NCBI GenBank assembly: GCA_011800155.1 | Contig: CM022370.1 | Coordinates: forward strand, 434,001-498,000 | Direction of reading: 5' to 3' | DNA from: Flammulina velutipes | Lineage: Eukaryota; Basidiomycota; Agaricomycetes; Agaricales; Physalacriaceae | Length of the DNA: 64,000 nucleotides | Shown: positions 34,163 to 45,900 of the stretch, one piece after another | How positions within the stretch are numbered: the stretch's first letter is position 1 | How the letters are laid out: each line of letters starts with the position of its first letter | The notes under the pieces: generated by a model | What the model was told of the DNA's origin: nothing | The model's database searches: none | Seen by the model: the letters and a program-made list of their open reading frames with translations, nothing else | Made by a program: the position numbers and the translations under genes

Positions 34163-34504
34163 ATGAACGTCAACATGATGTGCTGGTCGCAGACCCCACA
34201 ACCTTTCTTCAACTACTCACGACCAGGTAAGTTCTACTTGTTATCACAGCTTTCGCGTACTTATTTTATACAAGCTGTGACCTATGTCGTGTGTACAGCG
34301 CCAATAGTGGCGCCAAAGCCTCTCCCCTACCATTCTCCCACATTCCTCCAGTTCACACATCTTCCCGAACTCGATCAGGATCTATCCCATCCGCCATACA
34401 CGTACAGAGAACCATCCTCCAAAGCCATCCGCACAACACTCAAGAAATCCCGTGTTTTGCCGTATCCCCATCCCGCGTCAAGACCAAGAAAAACCGCCGC
34501 ATGA
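34163..34504 (+). CDS. small hypothetical protein
   Basis: Exons 34163..34226 and 34299..34504 join in frame across a GTAAGT...TACAG intron to give 89 residues. The product is Pro/Ser/Thr-rich with a basic tail (PHPASRPRKTAA). No domain, signal peptide or CaaX end is present. A TATATAAA element lies at about 34075, 85-90 bases before the ATG. The good splice signals and promoter-like spacing are the only support, so this may be a non-coding transcript. Divergent from mL49. Confidence 0.4.
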   Translation: MNVNMMCWSQTPQPFFNYSRPGKFYLLSQLSRTYFIQAVTYVVCTAPIVAPKPLPYHSPTFLQFTHLPELDQDLSHPPYTYREPSSKAIRTTLKKSRVLPYPHPASRPRKTAA

Positions 34505-35701
34505 TATGGCGCTAGCCGTTACTCCGCACCACCACCGACAATATCTTATTCACAAATTCGTAAGTACCTCCGTCCATGTCAATGTGACAATCAACTCACC
34601 CTGTCCGTCTATAGTGGCCAACGGGTTTCGAATCGCATCAATCACATCATCTGTACCATAGTCAACCATAGCATCTTCAGCGACATCTCTTCACATCATC
34701 GGTTTCCGCACCTTCGCAAATTAGTACCGTATCCATCACCTATAGCATCAATAGTAGTTGTCAAGTTTCTTGTTCCAGAATTAAACAAGATTGCACGCGC
34801 CATTTTCGATGCCAGTCAAACGAGTTACGGGCTTGACAATCAGGATATCCGGCGCAGAAGCCGCGCAGCTTGGCTGGCGGACCTGACCGTCCCATCCGAA
34901 AAAGCGGCGCTAGGCTGAGTCTCGAACGATGAATGACACCATCGTGCCGGGAATTCGTAGGAGAGTTCAACGCAGCTCCACAGAATGCGAAGGCTTGAAG
35001 CATCCGAGACAGGGTAGTAATTAAAACGATCTGCACCGAGTTTCGCATTGGCGCGGAGACGCCTAGAGATGCTAGTAGACATGCATTGGGTACGGGTCAG
35101 GGTGCCCAGAGCACTGGCCGCTCGGGTTGCTCGAACATGTTCTGGGATGAACGTCTTGATTGAAATTACGATTGAAGTGTGCCTGCCACGGGTGTCACTG
35201 GCCATCGGTGTATTCGTTCTCCTCATAGGAACGAATAGATGTTTTCTTTTGCGATGGATGATCTTCTCGCAGTTGATATCCGATGTAGTGGCGATACTTG
35301 GGGCGTCTCCATGCCTATTTGGCTCATATATTCACGCGATGTACATATGTGCGTGTGCTAATAGCAATAACGACTAATAGGCAGTGCTATGCGCAGTGTG
35401 AGAGTCGATCATAATAATGCTGTGGGTCACTCACCGAACGGATATATACGAACTGCGGGGAACGACCAAGACATGTCGTTCGATACGTTGAAGGCAATGG
35501 TGATCGATATCGGCCATGGATGCACAGCGTCCCTATAGATTCTGAAGATCTCCCGGGAACGAAAGTTACGAGGACGGTGGTAATGGCAAAAGTGCGATGT
35601 CATATCGATAGGCAACAATTGGACACACCGGGGGTGTTGACATGGGGGCGCCCAATAAAGTGCATACCAGCGCCCTAGACATCCGAACCCGCCGCGATGC
35701 T
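34505..35701. other. intergenic region, no gene recognised
   Basis: A possible further intron of the small upstream transcript lies at 34560..34613 (GTAAGT donor). Frames at 34840..35226 (minus) and 35048..35377 (plus) overlap each other and lack any domain. Nothing else seen. Confidence 0.4.
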
Positions 35702-38402
35702 TCAAGCCCCACCACCATTCAGTTCGAGATCACCCCTCTCCTCCTCTAATCTCCTCCCTAGTCGTGACAATGCATAAAACACCGCCTGCCCTGTGCGATC
35801 GCGAGTCTGACCAGCAACTAAAGCCTGTATGACGTGGGTGGGCGTGATGACCTTTCCCCTCACTCGTTTTAATCCGCCTGAGATGAGTCGACGAATGAGC
35901 TGACCAACGACAAGCGTCAGGATGCCGTACGGCGCAAGCGTTCGGTGGACGTTGGTCCCGAGGGATTCTAAAAGAGGAGTTGTGCCGGAAGACGGGGATG
36001 GGAACGAGGGAAGTCTGAGATCATCAACGATATCTTTGATCGCCAGGAGAAGGGTAGGATGCGCCACAGAAACGATATGTCGATCTGACCAGACGCTGGG
36101 GTCTCTCGTGAACGTCGATGCCTTGAGCGGTACCGGGGGTGCAGAAATGAACCTGTCAATGTCGATGATGGGCAGTCTAGTCATCCGCCACTGTTCGGGA
36201 ATGACTGAACATCCTGTTTCCAGATCCAGAGCATCGTGTTGGTTGAAGGACAGACCGCATATCAAACAATGTTGCCCTTCAGGGGGAGGGGAAGTCATGC
36301 CACCACTAGCTTGTGGTAAAAAAGGTGCATTTGTCCTCAACCAACGAAACACGTCCGCGGTTGATAGAGAGATAAGATGGTTGGTATCCATTTCCTTCGC
36401 GGCATCACGAATGGCCTTTGCACGCCCCCACTGGATGGATTTGTCAAAGGTCTGAACGTTGACGGGAATGAAAAACGGTAATTACCTCTATTGCCTTCTG
36501 GCGCCCTATAGTGAATTCAGAAAATTCAGAATGAGAGGAGGCCAAACTGTAAGGTAAAATTGTTGATGGTCTCGAAGAATCTGTTACAAGTGTCAGAAGA
36601 TGACATGTAATAATATGCTGGGCGCATTATACCTTGTAATGTTAGAGGGTAGTCGGGGAGCAAGTTGCGTAGTAGTGGGGATGGATCGAGAGGGCCGTCT
36701 AGTCGGTGTACATATTCCGACGTCACCAAGCTCATAGGCGCAAGGAAGGCGGATTCCTGAGCGGGTTCCGTCTGAGTTTTCCAATGGACGCGAGCGTCGA
36801 CGGGAACATAATCCTTCCGCGGCGGCTGAATGATCGTCTCTTTATGCAACTCGACGTCAACAAGTTGCTCTTCGCCTTGCACCGGATACTTCACCTTAGA
36901 AGTGTCCAACTATAATTCGGAGATTTGAGTAATTGGCCCTAAAAAGCGATTGTCACTTACGTCGACCCAGTGCTCCAGAACAACAGGTTGGCCTTCATTG
37001 CTACTGACACGAGATGGATTGAAAAGCAGTTCGAGGCGACACAAGAATGGTCGTTTGGCGAGCCCCATAATGATGAATGGAGGTTCCTCTCGGATTAATG
37101 GAGGAAATTCTAGATGATCGGAGAGAGAACTGGCGGTAACACGCTGTAGGATAGTTGTAATGTCCAAGCTCTGCACTGTATGAGTTTACTGGACACTGAA
37201 AGAAGATAAAATGCCTACATATGAAGGGGCTTCGACCGAAATCATCCACCGATGCGTGAATTCTTCATTTGGAGGTTGCGAATCTGGAACAAATTGTCGA
37301 TAAGGAAAGGTATGTAGGTCACATTTCGATGCATACCAGACAGCAGGGACATGCTTCGATCTGTTACGATAACTCTGGTCAAAATGTGGAACCGGCTTCC
37401 CACACCAGCAAGCGGTAGGGAGACTAGACGGCTGTCCTCTTCGGCGTTTGATGAGGGAGCGTGTAAGGAAACTGCAGTGGACCAGTCATGTTCCTCCCGA
37501 ACAGCAACAACACTTCGGGGAATTCGAGGGACGCGCCAACGTGTAGGTTGAGCGATTAACGCATCCGAGTCAATGTCTACATCATCTTCGTCATAGACAC
37601 GAATCTCCCTCCTGCGAACAGTCTTCCCCAGAACCGAAGCAAGCGCTGGTGTTTCGGCGTGCAAGCCGAGTGTTGCGTTGAGGCTGATGTTCCCATCGCC
37701 ACCAGACGTGGGGTTCGCTTCGACGGCCTTCTGAAACAACCCGCGAACACCCAACATCGACGTCGTGACGGTGATTTCGACGCCAGTCTCGGTGTCCATC
37801 TCTTCGCGCGGTACAGAACATGCTCGCACGCAATCCTCGTGAGTTCCCCACTCCAGCTGGTGGCTGATACGTGCGTGATTATAGAGGCCCTGAAGTGAAG
37901 AGAATTGAATCTTCTGACATGACGGGCATGCGAGAATAAACAGTTGGTCCCCAGAACGTGTGAACAGGAAGCGTCCGTGATTTCGCGAATGGGCAAGGGG
38001 CTTTCCAATTTTCGGTTTGGGAGGAGGCCGAGGAAGCTTGGGAACCACCGTGGGAGTTCCAGATGAGGGAACATCAAGCATAGATGGGTCGACGCGATCG
38101 TGGATAAAGTCCAGAGGTTTCTCGATTGCAGCCAATGCATCCAATGCTGCATCTTTCAGTGTGGGCTGATTAAATCCTTTTCCTGGACACCGATTAATTG
38201 AAGGAAAAATGAAAATGTGAAAATTGTGCACACCTGCAATCAGGGAGTCTCGCAGTCGTTGTGCCCATGCAATACGGGCTTCAAGTGTCTGTGCGACTCT
38301 CTTCCGAATCGCGATTTCTAATTCAATTTCGGGAAGAATAGCTGCAGACTTTTGGTCATCCGTAACGTCCTGGGCAAATCTTAACTTTTTGTGAAAGCTC
38401 AT
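35702..38402 (-). CDS. YEATS-domain protein, YEATS2-like, with C2H2-type finger
   Basis: Seven exons (38234..38402, 37337..38182, 37219..37283, 36961..37170, 36633..36909, 36486..36580, 35702..36451) give 803 residues. Near residue 150 a single finger CPSCQKIQF...LYNHARISH is visible. The YEATS domain begins at THRWMISVEAPSY, continues through PPFIIMGLAKRPFLCRLELLF, and ends EEQLVDVELHKETII, the tail pattern of YEATS2 rather than AF9/Yaf9. The C-terminal quarter has CLICGLSFNQHD and a helical RRLISGG...VITPTHVIQALVAG that could be a histone-fold-like partner surface. YEATS domains read acylated lysines on histone H3, so a chromatin-complex role is inferred. The intron at 36452..36485 is only 34 bases. 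Confidence 0.8.
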
Positions 38403-38653
38403 TTGGCATTATTCGTTGGAGAGCGTAGAGTTGGCCAAAGGGATACTGCTTGGCGACGGCTTGACGTCGAGAAGAAAAGGAGCGAGCCAAAAATAAAGGC
38501 ACGTGTCGTCACCGTTGTCACGCTTATGCATGTCACAAATTGATTTAGACCTTTCAATTCAACCACGACGAACTTGTGGCTCGTTCTATCCAGTTTTTGC
38601 ACATTCTACGCCTCCCGTTACTCATTGCAGAATTCAAGACACGTCAAAATAAT

Positions 38654-39572
38654 ATGGGCGCCAATGATAATGAAGTCTTCATGTGCTTACCCGATGCCCT
38701 GCTAGTAGGCCCTCAACAGAAAAGCTTCGAGGTTCGTCCTGTTTGGCGTTTACCCATCGTTGCGCAAGTTATTTTCCTTTTAATTGGCATTTAATTTTCA
38801 CATAGGAGCTCCGTGTATCTGATTATATCCAATCTTACACGACCACTGGCAAAGCTCCTTTACCTGTACCCGATCTCCCAGCAGACCCAGCCGCGCGAGC
38901 AGCATTGGGCTTTCCGCCTCTATTCCAGCCATCTCCTGTTTTGAAGCCGCCGCTGGATGACTCAGTTCTTTCCGACATCCAACTCTGGGAACCAACGCGA
39001 AATGCTGGAGAGCAGTTATATTCCATTGTAGCCAGTTCCAAATACAGTAGCTGGTCTCCGGAGGTCAGTCATCGTAGAATTGTAAAATCGACTCGTCACA
39101 CTCAGAATTGTGTAGGAACTTCGATGTCATGCGTATATGAAAGGCAATCGCACACTACCGGCGCATTTGCTCAGTCACCCTTCAGTCCTTGGGAGCTCTC
39201 AGTCGTCTGTCCCCACTGTCCCTACTGCCCCTGCAGCACAGCTGCTCCTCGGTGTACACAGTACATTTACTGGCACCGTTGTTGGCGGGGAGAAATTTCA
39301 GAGCTTTAATGCAGCTGATGACAAGAAGGACCACAGCGCCGAGGTGCGTTCATCATTTTCAGCGTCAATTTTTAGTTCTAATACTCTATCAGGAACATCG
39401 TGTTGCTTATATCTTTGCTGGGAGAGAACTTACTTCAGCGGAGATAACAGCAATGCAGGCAGCAAATCCCATCGTCGCGGCTCGTCCTTCGGTGACAGCA
39501 AATGTTGGACTGGGCGCAACACCCACTTCATCTCCATGGACTGCAAGACCGGCTGCCTTCAGGCCCTTTTGA
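38654..39572 (+). CDS. hypothetical protein with two nucleoporin-like EELR motifs
   Basis: Exons 38654..38731, 38806..39063, 39116..39343 and 39393..39572 give 247 residues, every intron in phase 0. Two copies of a short motif are seen, SFEELRVSDYIQ and WSPEELRCHAYMKGNR, recalling the FSPEELR-x-x-Dy box found in NUP98-type nucleoporins; no FG repeats are present, so the link is only suggestive. The rest is Pro/Ala/Ser-rich, with a Gly-Arg-Glu helix (YIFAGRELTSAEITAMQAAN) near the end. Divergent from the YEATS gene; starts 251 bases apart. Confidence 0.62.
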
Positions 39573-39638
39573 TTTATCGTGTATTCAATTCGTCGATGCT
39601 TTGCTCTATCTTACACTGTATTTTTAGTCTTTCTTCTC

Positions 39639-40295
39639 TTACAATCGCAACTCGATCCTTCCCAATATCAGCTCTCTCATCAAAGACATGTCCTCTTCCT
39701 CTGTTTCCGATGGATCCTCCTCGTTCTCGCAGTCCCGTATTGGGAAAAGCGCGTCGACATCCAATGGCTCCTCTTCATGCATAGGACCCATCGGGGTGTA
39801 ATGCGCGCGGATCGGTCCTTCCTCGATGCGAAGTACCACAACCTCCATCTCCTGCCCGTCTTTGGCCTGCAGTCGAGGTGACTTGAGAATATCAATGGGA
39901 CCGTCTTCCGATGATCCTTCACCATCGTCCTCGAGCGTTGGATCCTCTACCGCAATTGTATGCCGTCTTGGAAGGAGTTTTCGACTCCGTCCAGAAAACA
40001 GAGCGCGCAGGTTCATTTTGGACACGCGCGGTGAGGCGTCCGGTAAAGACTTGGTATGGGAAATGGGAGAGACCTCAAGGATCGTCGGAGGAATGGGGGT
40101 ACTGGATTGTGTTCGTGTGTCAGGTTTTAGTTGGCGGGTGAGCGACATGGTCCGGCGGAGGTGTTTGGACAAGGAGGGGAGGGTGCTTGGTCGAGGAGGT
40201 ACGACAGAACGAGACGTCTCCGCCTTCTTCTCACTGGTGCTAGTTGGGCGCTTGGATTTCGTGATGAACGCTGGAGAGGACATATGGAAATGCAT
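39639..40295 (-). CDS. hypothetical protein, probably disordered
   Basis: A single-exon frame of 218 residues, convergent with the preceding gene (67 bases between stops). It is rich in Ser, Pro, Arg and Thr, then turns acidic (DDGEGSSEDGPIDIL, ENEEDPSETEEEDM) before a hydrophobic end. A basic patch FSGRSRKLLPRRHTI precedes the acidic region. No domain is recognised. The opposite strand also has a 195-codon frame, but that one is rich in Cys and Arg as antisense shadows are, so I prefer this strand. Confidence 0.55.
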   Translation of the reverse strand: MHFHMSSPAFITKSKRPTSTSEKKAETSRSVVPPRPSTLPSLSKHLRRTMSLTRQLKPDTRTQSSTPIPPTILEVSPISHTKSLPDASPRVSKMNLRALFSGRSRKLLPRRHTIAVEDPTLEDDGEGSSEDGPIDILKSPRLQAKDGQEMEVVVLRIEEGPIRAHYTPMGPMHEEEPLDVDALFPIRDCENEEDPSETEEEDMSLMRELILGRIELRL

Positions 40296-41137
40296 GTTAG
40301 GAGCGATGGGCTTAAATCTGAATCAAGGGGGACGTTGTGTAGATCCTGAGTCTCAGTTCCACCTCGATAATATAGCTGCCTTTTCTAGGGGGGCTTTGCC
40401 ATGTTCCGCATAGGCGCATAAAGTGGTCGCGTCTTGGGTAATTCCCGACTCCGAATGACCTGGAGGACATTGCAATTATCTTCGCTTCGCTTGTGTATAG
40501 GCTTTGTTCGTAGCGACCCTTGCTTTCTTTTTCTGCGGTGCTCTGTGTAGATGCCAGAGACATGTCTTGATCCTCCCGCTTCCTTCGATAGTCTCCGACT
40601 GTTCAGCATTCTTCCAATACTCTCTTCTGACTTTCAGACTTGGACGTCAAAATATTGAGTTACATATTCCTTACTCTTGAACTAGGTTATCGGAAACTAG
40701 ATCTGCGACGTCACTCCACCCTCGACTACACTGAGAAGCACGACCTCGTGCAGTGGCGTTGAAAACAACGCGGCGAGCAGTACGCAACGAATACGCAAGA
40801 GGATGGTTCTTCCCCACCTCAAGGCTTCACAGCGCCTATGCTCACACATCTTTTGCAACTTGTCTCAAAGCTTTGTTAGACTTGTGCATAGCTTGGGTGT
40901 TTTTTTGCGACATACAGGATCATAAATCCTTGGTTTCATCTTGCAGAAAACTTCTATGACAAACCTGCACGTCCTCGGGAACGTGGCCGAACATGATGCA
41001 CTCGCGTGAACCTGGGTTAGGCGCCGGTACACCTTCGGACATGACCATCGATGCCAGTCTGGTCTTCTGCTGCTTCACATAAAACTGTATCGCATCGCAC
41101 CTTTCCCAGATACACAATATCCCACTAACGCCTAACC
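40296..41137. other. intergenic region upstream of the BTB cluster
   Basis: No gene recognised. It should contain divergent promoter sequence for the disordered-protein gene and BTB gene 3. Short minus-strand frames at 40312..40609 overlap one another and carry no domain. Confidence 0.45.
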
Positions 41138-42086
41138 ATGTCTGCTACATCTTCGCCCACGTCCACCAAGTCTTCTCACTATGGAGAACTGAAGAAGTCT
41201 TCTACATACTTCTTTCGCGGTGGAGACCTCTTTTTCCTCGTGCGTAGCTTTTCTCTGCGGAGTCGTTAGATCTTATCGTCGTTCAGGTCGGAGGAATCTA
41301 CTACAAGGTTAACTCGATTTTTTTCGAGCGCGAATCCATCGTCTTCAAGAAATTATTCGCCAGTGGAGACGATGCTGTTGGCTCATCGCTGTCAACAGCG
41401 ATACTACTAGATGATGTCTCTCCAGCGGAATTTGAGAGATTTCTCTGGGTCTTCTACAATCGGTGCGCATGCTCGATATCTTTAAACTCTTACCGTCTGC
41501 TGACCTGGACCATACGCAGTGAATTCTCTATCTACGAAGCGTCTGTTGAAGATTGGTCTGATATCTTACACCTCGCCAACCGATGGAAGTTCACCGAAGT
41601 CAAGAAGCTTGCCATAAGGGAGCTGCAAGCCTTGAAGACCATAGATCTTGTCGACCGCATCGTCCTCTACAAGGCGTACGACGTCGGTGCCGAATTCATC
41701 AATCCATTATACGCTGCTCTCTGCGCTCGTGACGAGCCTCTGAACCAGGCCGAATCTCAGAAGCTGGGCGTCGAGACAACTGTCTTGATTTTCCAAGCTC
41801 GCGAACGACTTCGATCGCGGGAGCAGGACAACGTGAAGAGTCCGCTGCCTGAAGATATAGATCAGGGGGAGGTTTTGAAGATCGTCTCGCAACTTCTTGG
41901 TGAGCCGTCCAATGAAGACGTAGTCTCAGGTGGCTGGGTGGTTGTCCCCTCAACTATCTTCCAGCTGCTTACTTATCTCCACACCTAGACCCCTCCAGCA
42001 TTGAGACCGCTTCGTCGCAGCAGAAGAAGCCCGGTGGCTACCATGGCGTTTACGCCGCCAGGCCAAAAGGAAACCGAGGTGATTAG
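41138..42086 (+). CDS. BTB/POZ domain protein (BTB gene 3)
   Basis: Exons 41138..41239, 41287..41462, 41520..41929 and 41989..42086, 261 residues. Landmarks: YFFRGGDLFFLVGGIYYKVN, FLWVFYN, FTEVKKLAIRELQ, DRIVLYKAYDVG and LGVETTVLIFQARERL, with the two family introns. The last exon gives a short basic tail ending KGNRGD. A second in-frame end exists: splicing 42079..42207 (GTGATT...TTCACAG) continues to 42443 and adds a segment with DQEVLAEVALLLGRRKR, which resembles the family's own EVLKIVSQLLG block. I list the short form; both keep the frame. First of four BTB genes in 7 kb. Confidence 0.82.
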
Positions 42087-42443
42087 GCAAACGGTATCGG
42101 AGGCTGGTCATGCTAGAATTCCTAGTTGTCAGAGTGAGTACAATCGTTTCAAAACGTCACCGGCTGATGCGTGAACTACGCTAACAGATGGTTCTGTTGG
42201 TTCACAGACTCTGAGAAGGGGCTGGTCGCTCAAGCTCAGGAGGATGTTGACGACCAAGAGGTCTTAGCTGAGGTGGCGTTACTTCTCGGGAGGAGGAAAC
42301 GAGTCTCAATCCTCTCGACACGACGACGACTCGATAACAGGAGAGGCTCTAGAAGCTCGAGTTGTGACAGTCGTTCTGGTTATGTTTTAATTCCTCGTCC
42401 ATTCCCAGAATCCCCTAGACTACCAGGCGCTTGGATTTCATGA

Positions 42444-42994
42444 TAATACTTTATGCTTTGGGACGTAGTATTATGAAGGACGCTGTGTTGTATATATATA
42501 CTTAAATTCATTGTCTTGTTTCTTCACAGTCCATCGTCCTTCTCCTTCGTGAATTTGCTAATTGACTCCGTACTGAATCAACGTTGTTGATGGCCCTGAA
42601 AATCAGACAAATACCGATCTCAATTGGATCCTCCACGTTTTCTCTGATGTCAAAATGTTTCCGTGGAATCTCATAGAATTTGGTAAAGTGTCCAGGGGAC
42701 GGCGGACAATGAGGACAGCCGACTTGGGCGCAGTAGGCGACTTTCACATTTGTGGCCATCGTCTATTGCGATGCTTCCAACGAGGCAGGAGATGAAAGAC
42801 ATGCGGTAAATGTGCGCAGGGCGCGCACGTCGCCAGATATATACCGACTGATATGCTCGAACCGGGAGAACATGTGTACAACACGTGTAGGTTTGCAATC
42901 TGATTCAAAAAGCGAGGTCTTCAGCCCTGTTCGTCCCCCCACTTTTTCTTCCTTCTTCCCATCTTTCGGTCAGCGAGGTGCTACTCTCCTGCAA
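42444..42994. other. intergenic region between BTB genes 3 and 4
   Basis: A minus-strand frame at 42508..42759 encodes 83 residues (starting MATNVKVAYCAQVGCPHCPP) but has no recognised domain and no splice continuation; I do not call it a gene. The right part is C/T-rich promoter-like sequence. Confidence 0.4.
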
Positions 42995-45900
42995 ATGTCC
43001 AAGCAACATTCCGATGCTGGTAACGAAAGCTTTAAGGCTCTGAGGCATCATGACGATTACTATCTCACTGGCGGAGATCTCTTTTTCCTTGTGCGTCTTT
43101 ACCTCCTCGTCCGCAGGAATTTTCATTAATTCGACAACAGGTACAACAATATCTTTTCCGTGTACACAGATATTTCTTCGAAAGAGAGTCGACCTTTTTC
43201 AAAGGCGAACTTACCACACCAGCGTCTCCTGGCGAGTCGCGCCGAGGGACGTCGGAAGGCAATGCCATCGTTCTAGATGGCGTGTCGAGTTCAGAATTCG
43301 CTAAGCTTTTATGGGTCTTCTACAATCCGTGAGTCGCGTGCAAACGTTGTCTACGTGCGCTGATAGGTTCCCAGAAAATACTCACTCTACCATGCGAGCT
43401 ACGAGGACTGGACAGACATTCTCATGCTTGCTCAGCGATGGATCTTCCCCGAGGTCAAGAAACTTGCCATTCGCGAACTCGAGAAGCTTCAGATGCCCGA
43501 TATCGAGCGTATTCACGTCTACCAGGAATACGACGTCGACCGCAGGCTCTTGGTCGAGCGCTACGCAGCACTCTGTGAACGACAAGAGCCTTTGACGTTT
43601 GAGGAGGGTATGAAGTTGGGCATGGCCACGTCTCTCATGATTGCGCGCGCTCGTGAATGTGTCCGCTCACCATCAGTCGGAGGGATGCGTAGCCCGTCGT
43701 CCGTCAACCTACCCAGCTCGGAGATGATGAGCATCATCAAAGACCTGTTCAACATCTCCGATACTGCGGCGTACTCTCCCATCGATGAGCCCAGGAAGGC
43801 GCCCCAGAATGGAATATCAGCCAAACCTTCAGGTGGATCGGTGATACCATCCTTTCATCAATTTGTTCTAGAATGTACTGACAATTCGTAGGCACGACCA
43901 ACACCCCAACTGGAACCGCGACCAACGGAAGTCCAGCCCCAACTCCAAACGCGCCTGCCGCGTCAACAGTTGGTGAGCCCCCGAAGGGAGCCCCAGCCGT
44001 ACCAGCCAAGCCTGCAGTCGGTGCTGGAGTCGGAGTGGCTACCGCAGCCGCAGCCGCAACCACTGGTGCCACCGCCGGTGGCGCAGCCGATGGGGCAAGC
44101 ACTCCCACCACCACTGAGCCCGGCGACGGGGATGCTGGAAAGCCCAAAGACGAGGATAACAGCCCCCTTGGAAAGCTCGCCAATAATGACAAGAACAGTG
44201 GACGAAACAGCCCGAATACAGGTCGGCGAGGAGGAAGGGGTGGCAGAGGTTGATCTGGGGAAGTTAGTGACGGGCGGCGGTGAAAACAGTGCGGACTCAG
44301 TTAGCATTGACGTTTCGGAAGGCGAGAGACTTTATGATTACTCGGTGGTTGGTAGCAGCCCTGACGATGCCAATGGACATGCTTTAGACGACCATCCTGA
44401 ACGCCCTATTCACGAGAGTGAGGAGACGAGTTGCCCGGCCGGTTCGGAGCTTGATGATTCGAAGTTACTGACGACGAAGGATGACGGGAAGGACGGTGGT
44501 TCGGGAGAAGCAGATCTCATCGAGGGAACAGAAGCACAAGAAGGAGCACAAGATCGTGTTTCTCTTGCATCGCCAAAGTCTGGTAGGCGATGAATGCTAC
44601 ATCTACCTACCCGATGCTGAAGTACCCATGCAGTTGAGACTTCATCCCCGGTCGTCGTTTCTCCATCCACAACGTCCTGGCAAGATATAGATTCAGTCTC
44701 CTCCGGTTCTCCTAATCGAGTAGGCAGTTCGTCCCCTACGGATACTCCGACACCAGCCAATGTTGTCGACTCGGCTGTATCAGTTACATCCCACGTTTCT
44801 TTCATGAACGACGCGGCTACTGCGATTGTCCACAGCGGTTCCCCTACAGGCGATTTGCCTACAATCCCGCATGCTGATAGCTCCGTGAAGCATGGCGCTG
44901 GAGTTCAAGGCGCGGTTTCCGACGCAGCAAAAGGACAGGATATCCACCCTGCGGGTGGCGCCATATCGCTGGATGCTGTAGTTGAGCCAAAGGAAGATCA
45001 ACCCGACGTGTCTAGCCTTGAGGCTGCTGATCTGACATCGCCATCTCCCAAGGCGCAGGCTGGGTCAGACATCAGTCAATGTGAAGTCTTCGATGACGCC
45101 TTCTTTTCTCGCCTACCTCCTCTACCTCCTAGTCCTATTTCCCCGGCTCCATCTCCGATAGCCAAGACTCCGACTGCCTCGTCGCAAGGTATCGAAGTCG
45201 TGGCGGCTGATTCGAAGACCACCGGCGAGCATCCAAGCGGGGATACCCCACCACCTCTTTCTTCCAGTGTGGTTGAGAACAACCCTATAAACCAGACGAG
45301 AGAGACCGTCCCGCTGGAGAGCACCCCGTCACTCGTCGTCGAGGATGATTTGTACTTTGCCAGATTACCACCTCTTCCTCCAAGCCCCCTTCTTTCAACT
45401 TCACCACTTCCCACCAGTGCGCCCTCGCCTTCGTCTTCATTGCCAGCGCAGAAGACTCCACCCACACCCAAAGTCACGAAACCCGTTACGACAGGAAAGG
45501 CAGTACTTTCTAAAGCCCCACCTCCCCCTCCAACGTCGAAGGCACTCCCAAAGAACAGCTCTCACTTGAACACCAAATCTCCACCGTCAACGCCGACACC
45601 GCCTCCTGACACTTCTTCTCAGTCTAAATTCAACTCGTTCTCAGCATGGAGCTCACCTAGCGCGGCGAAGTTGGGTGGATTGTTGGGCAGTATCATGAGC
45701 CCGAAGAAGGTTGAAACTCCCCCTCCCCGTCCAACGCTAGCCCAGCGTCTTCAGGCTACAGCTGCTGCTAAGGGATTAGCTCAATCTCCGAGTCCGAAAT
45801 CACCATCGCCCTCGAACACGAAGTCACCAGTCAGTGTTCCGCCACCAGCGAGCCAAGGGTTAAGCCCAATTGCGAAGTCGCCTTCAGGTCTGCAATCACC

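Noticed and set aside
34840..35377. Overlapping frames on both strands
   Set aside because: They contradict each other, and neither shows a domain, a splice chain or gene-like composition.
39826..40413. 195-codon plus-strand frame
   Set aside because: Cys/Arg-rich shadow of the minus-strand frame 39639..40295, which has the more protein-like composition.
42508..42759. 83-codon minus-strand frame with several cysteines
   Set aside because: No domain, no splice continuation and it lies in the promoter region of BTB gene 4.
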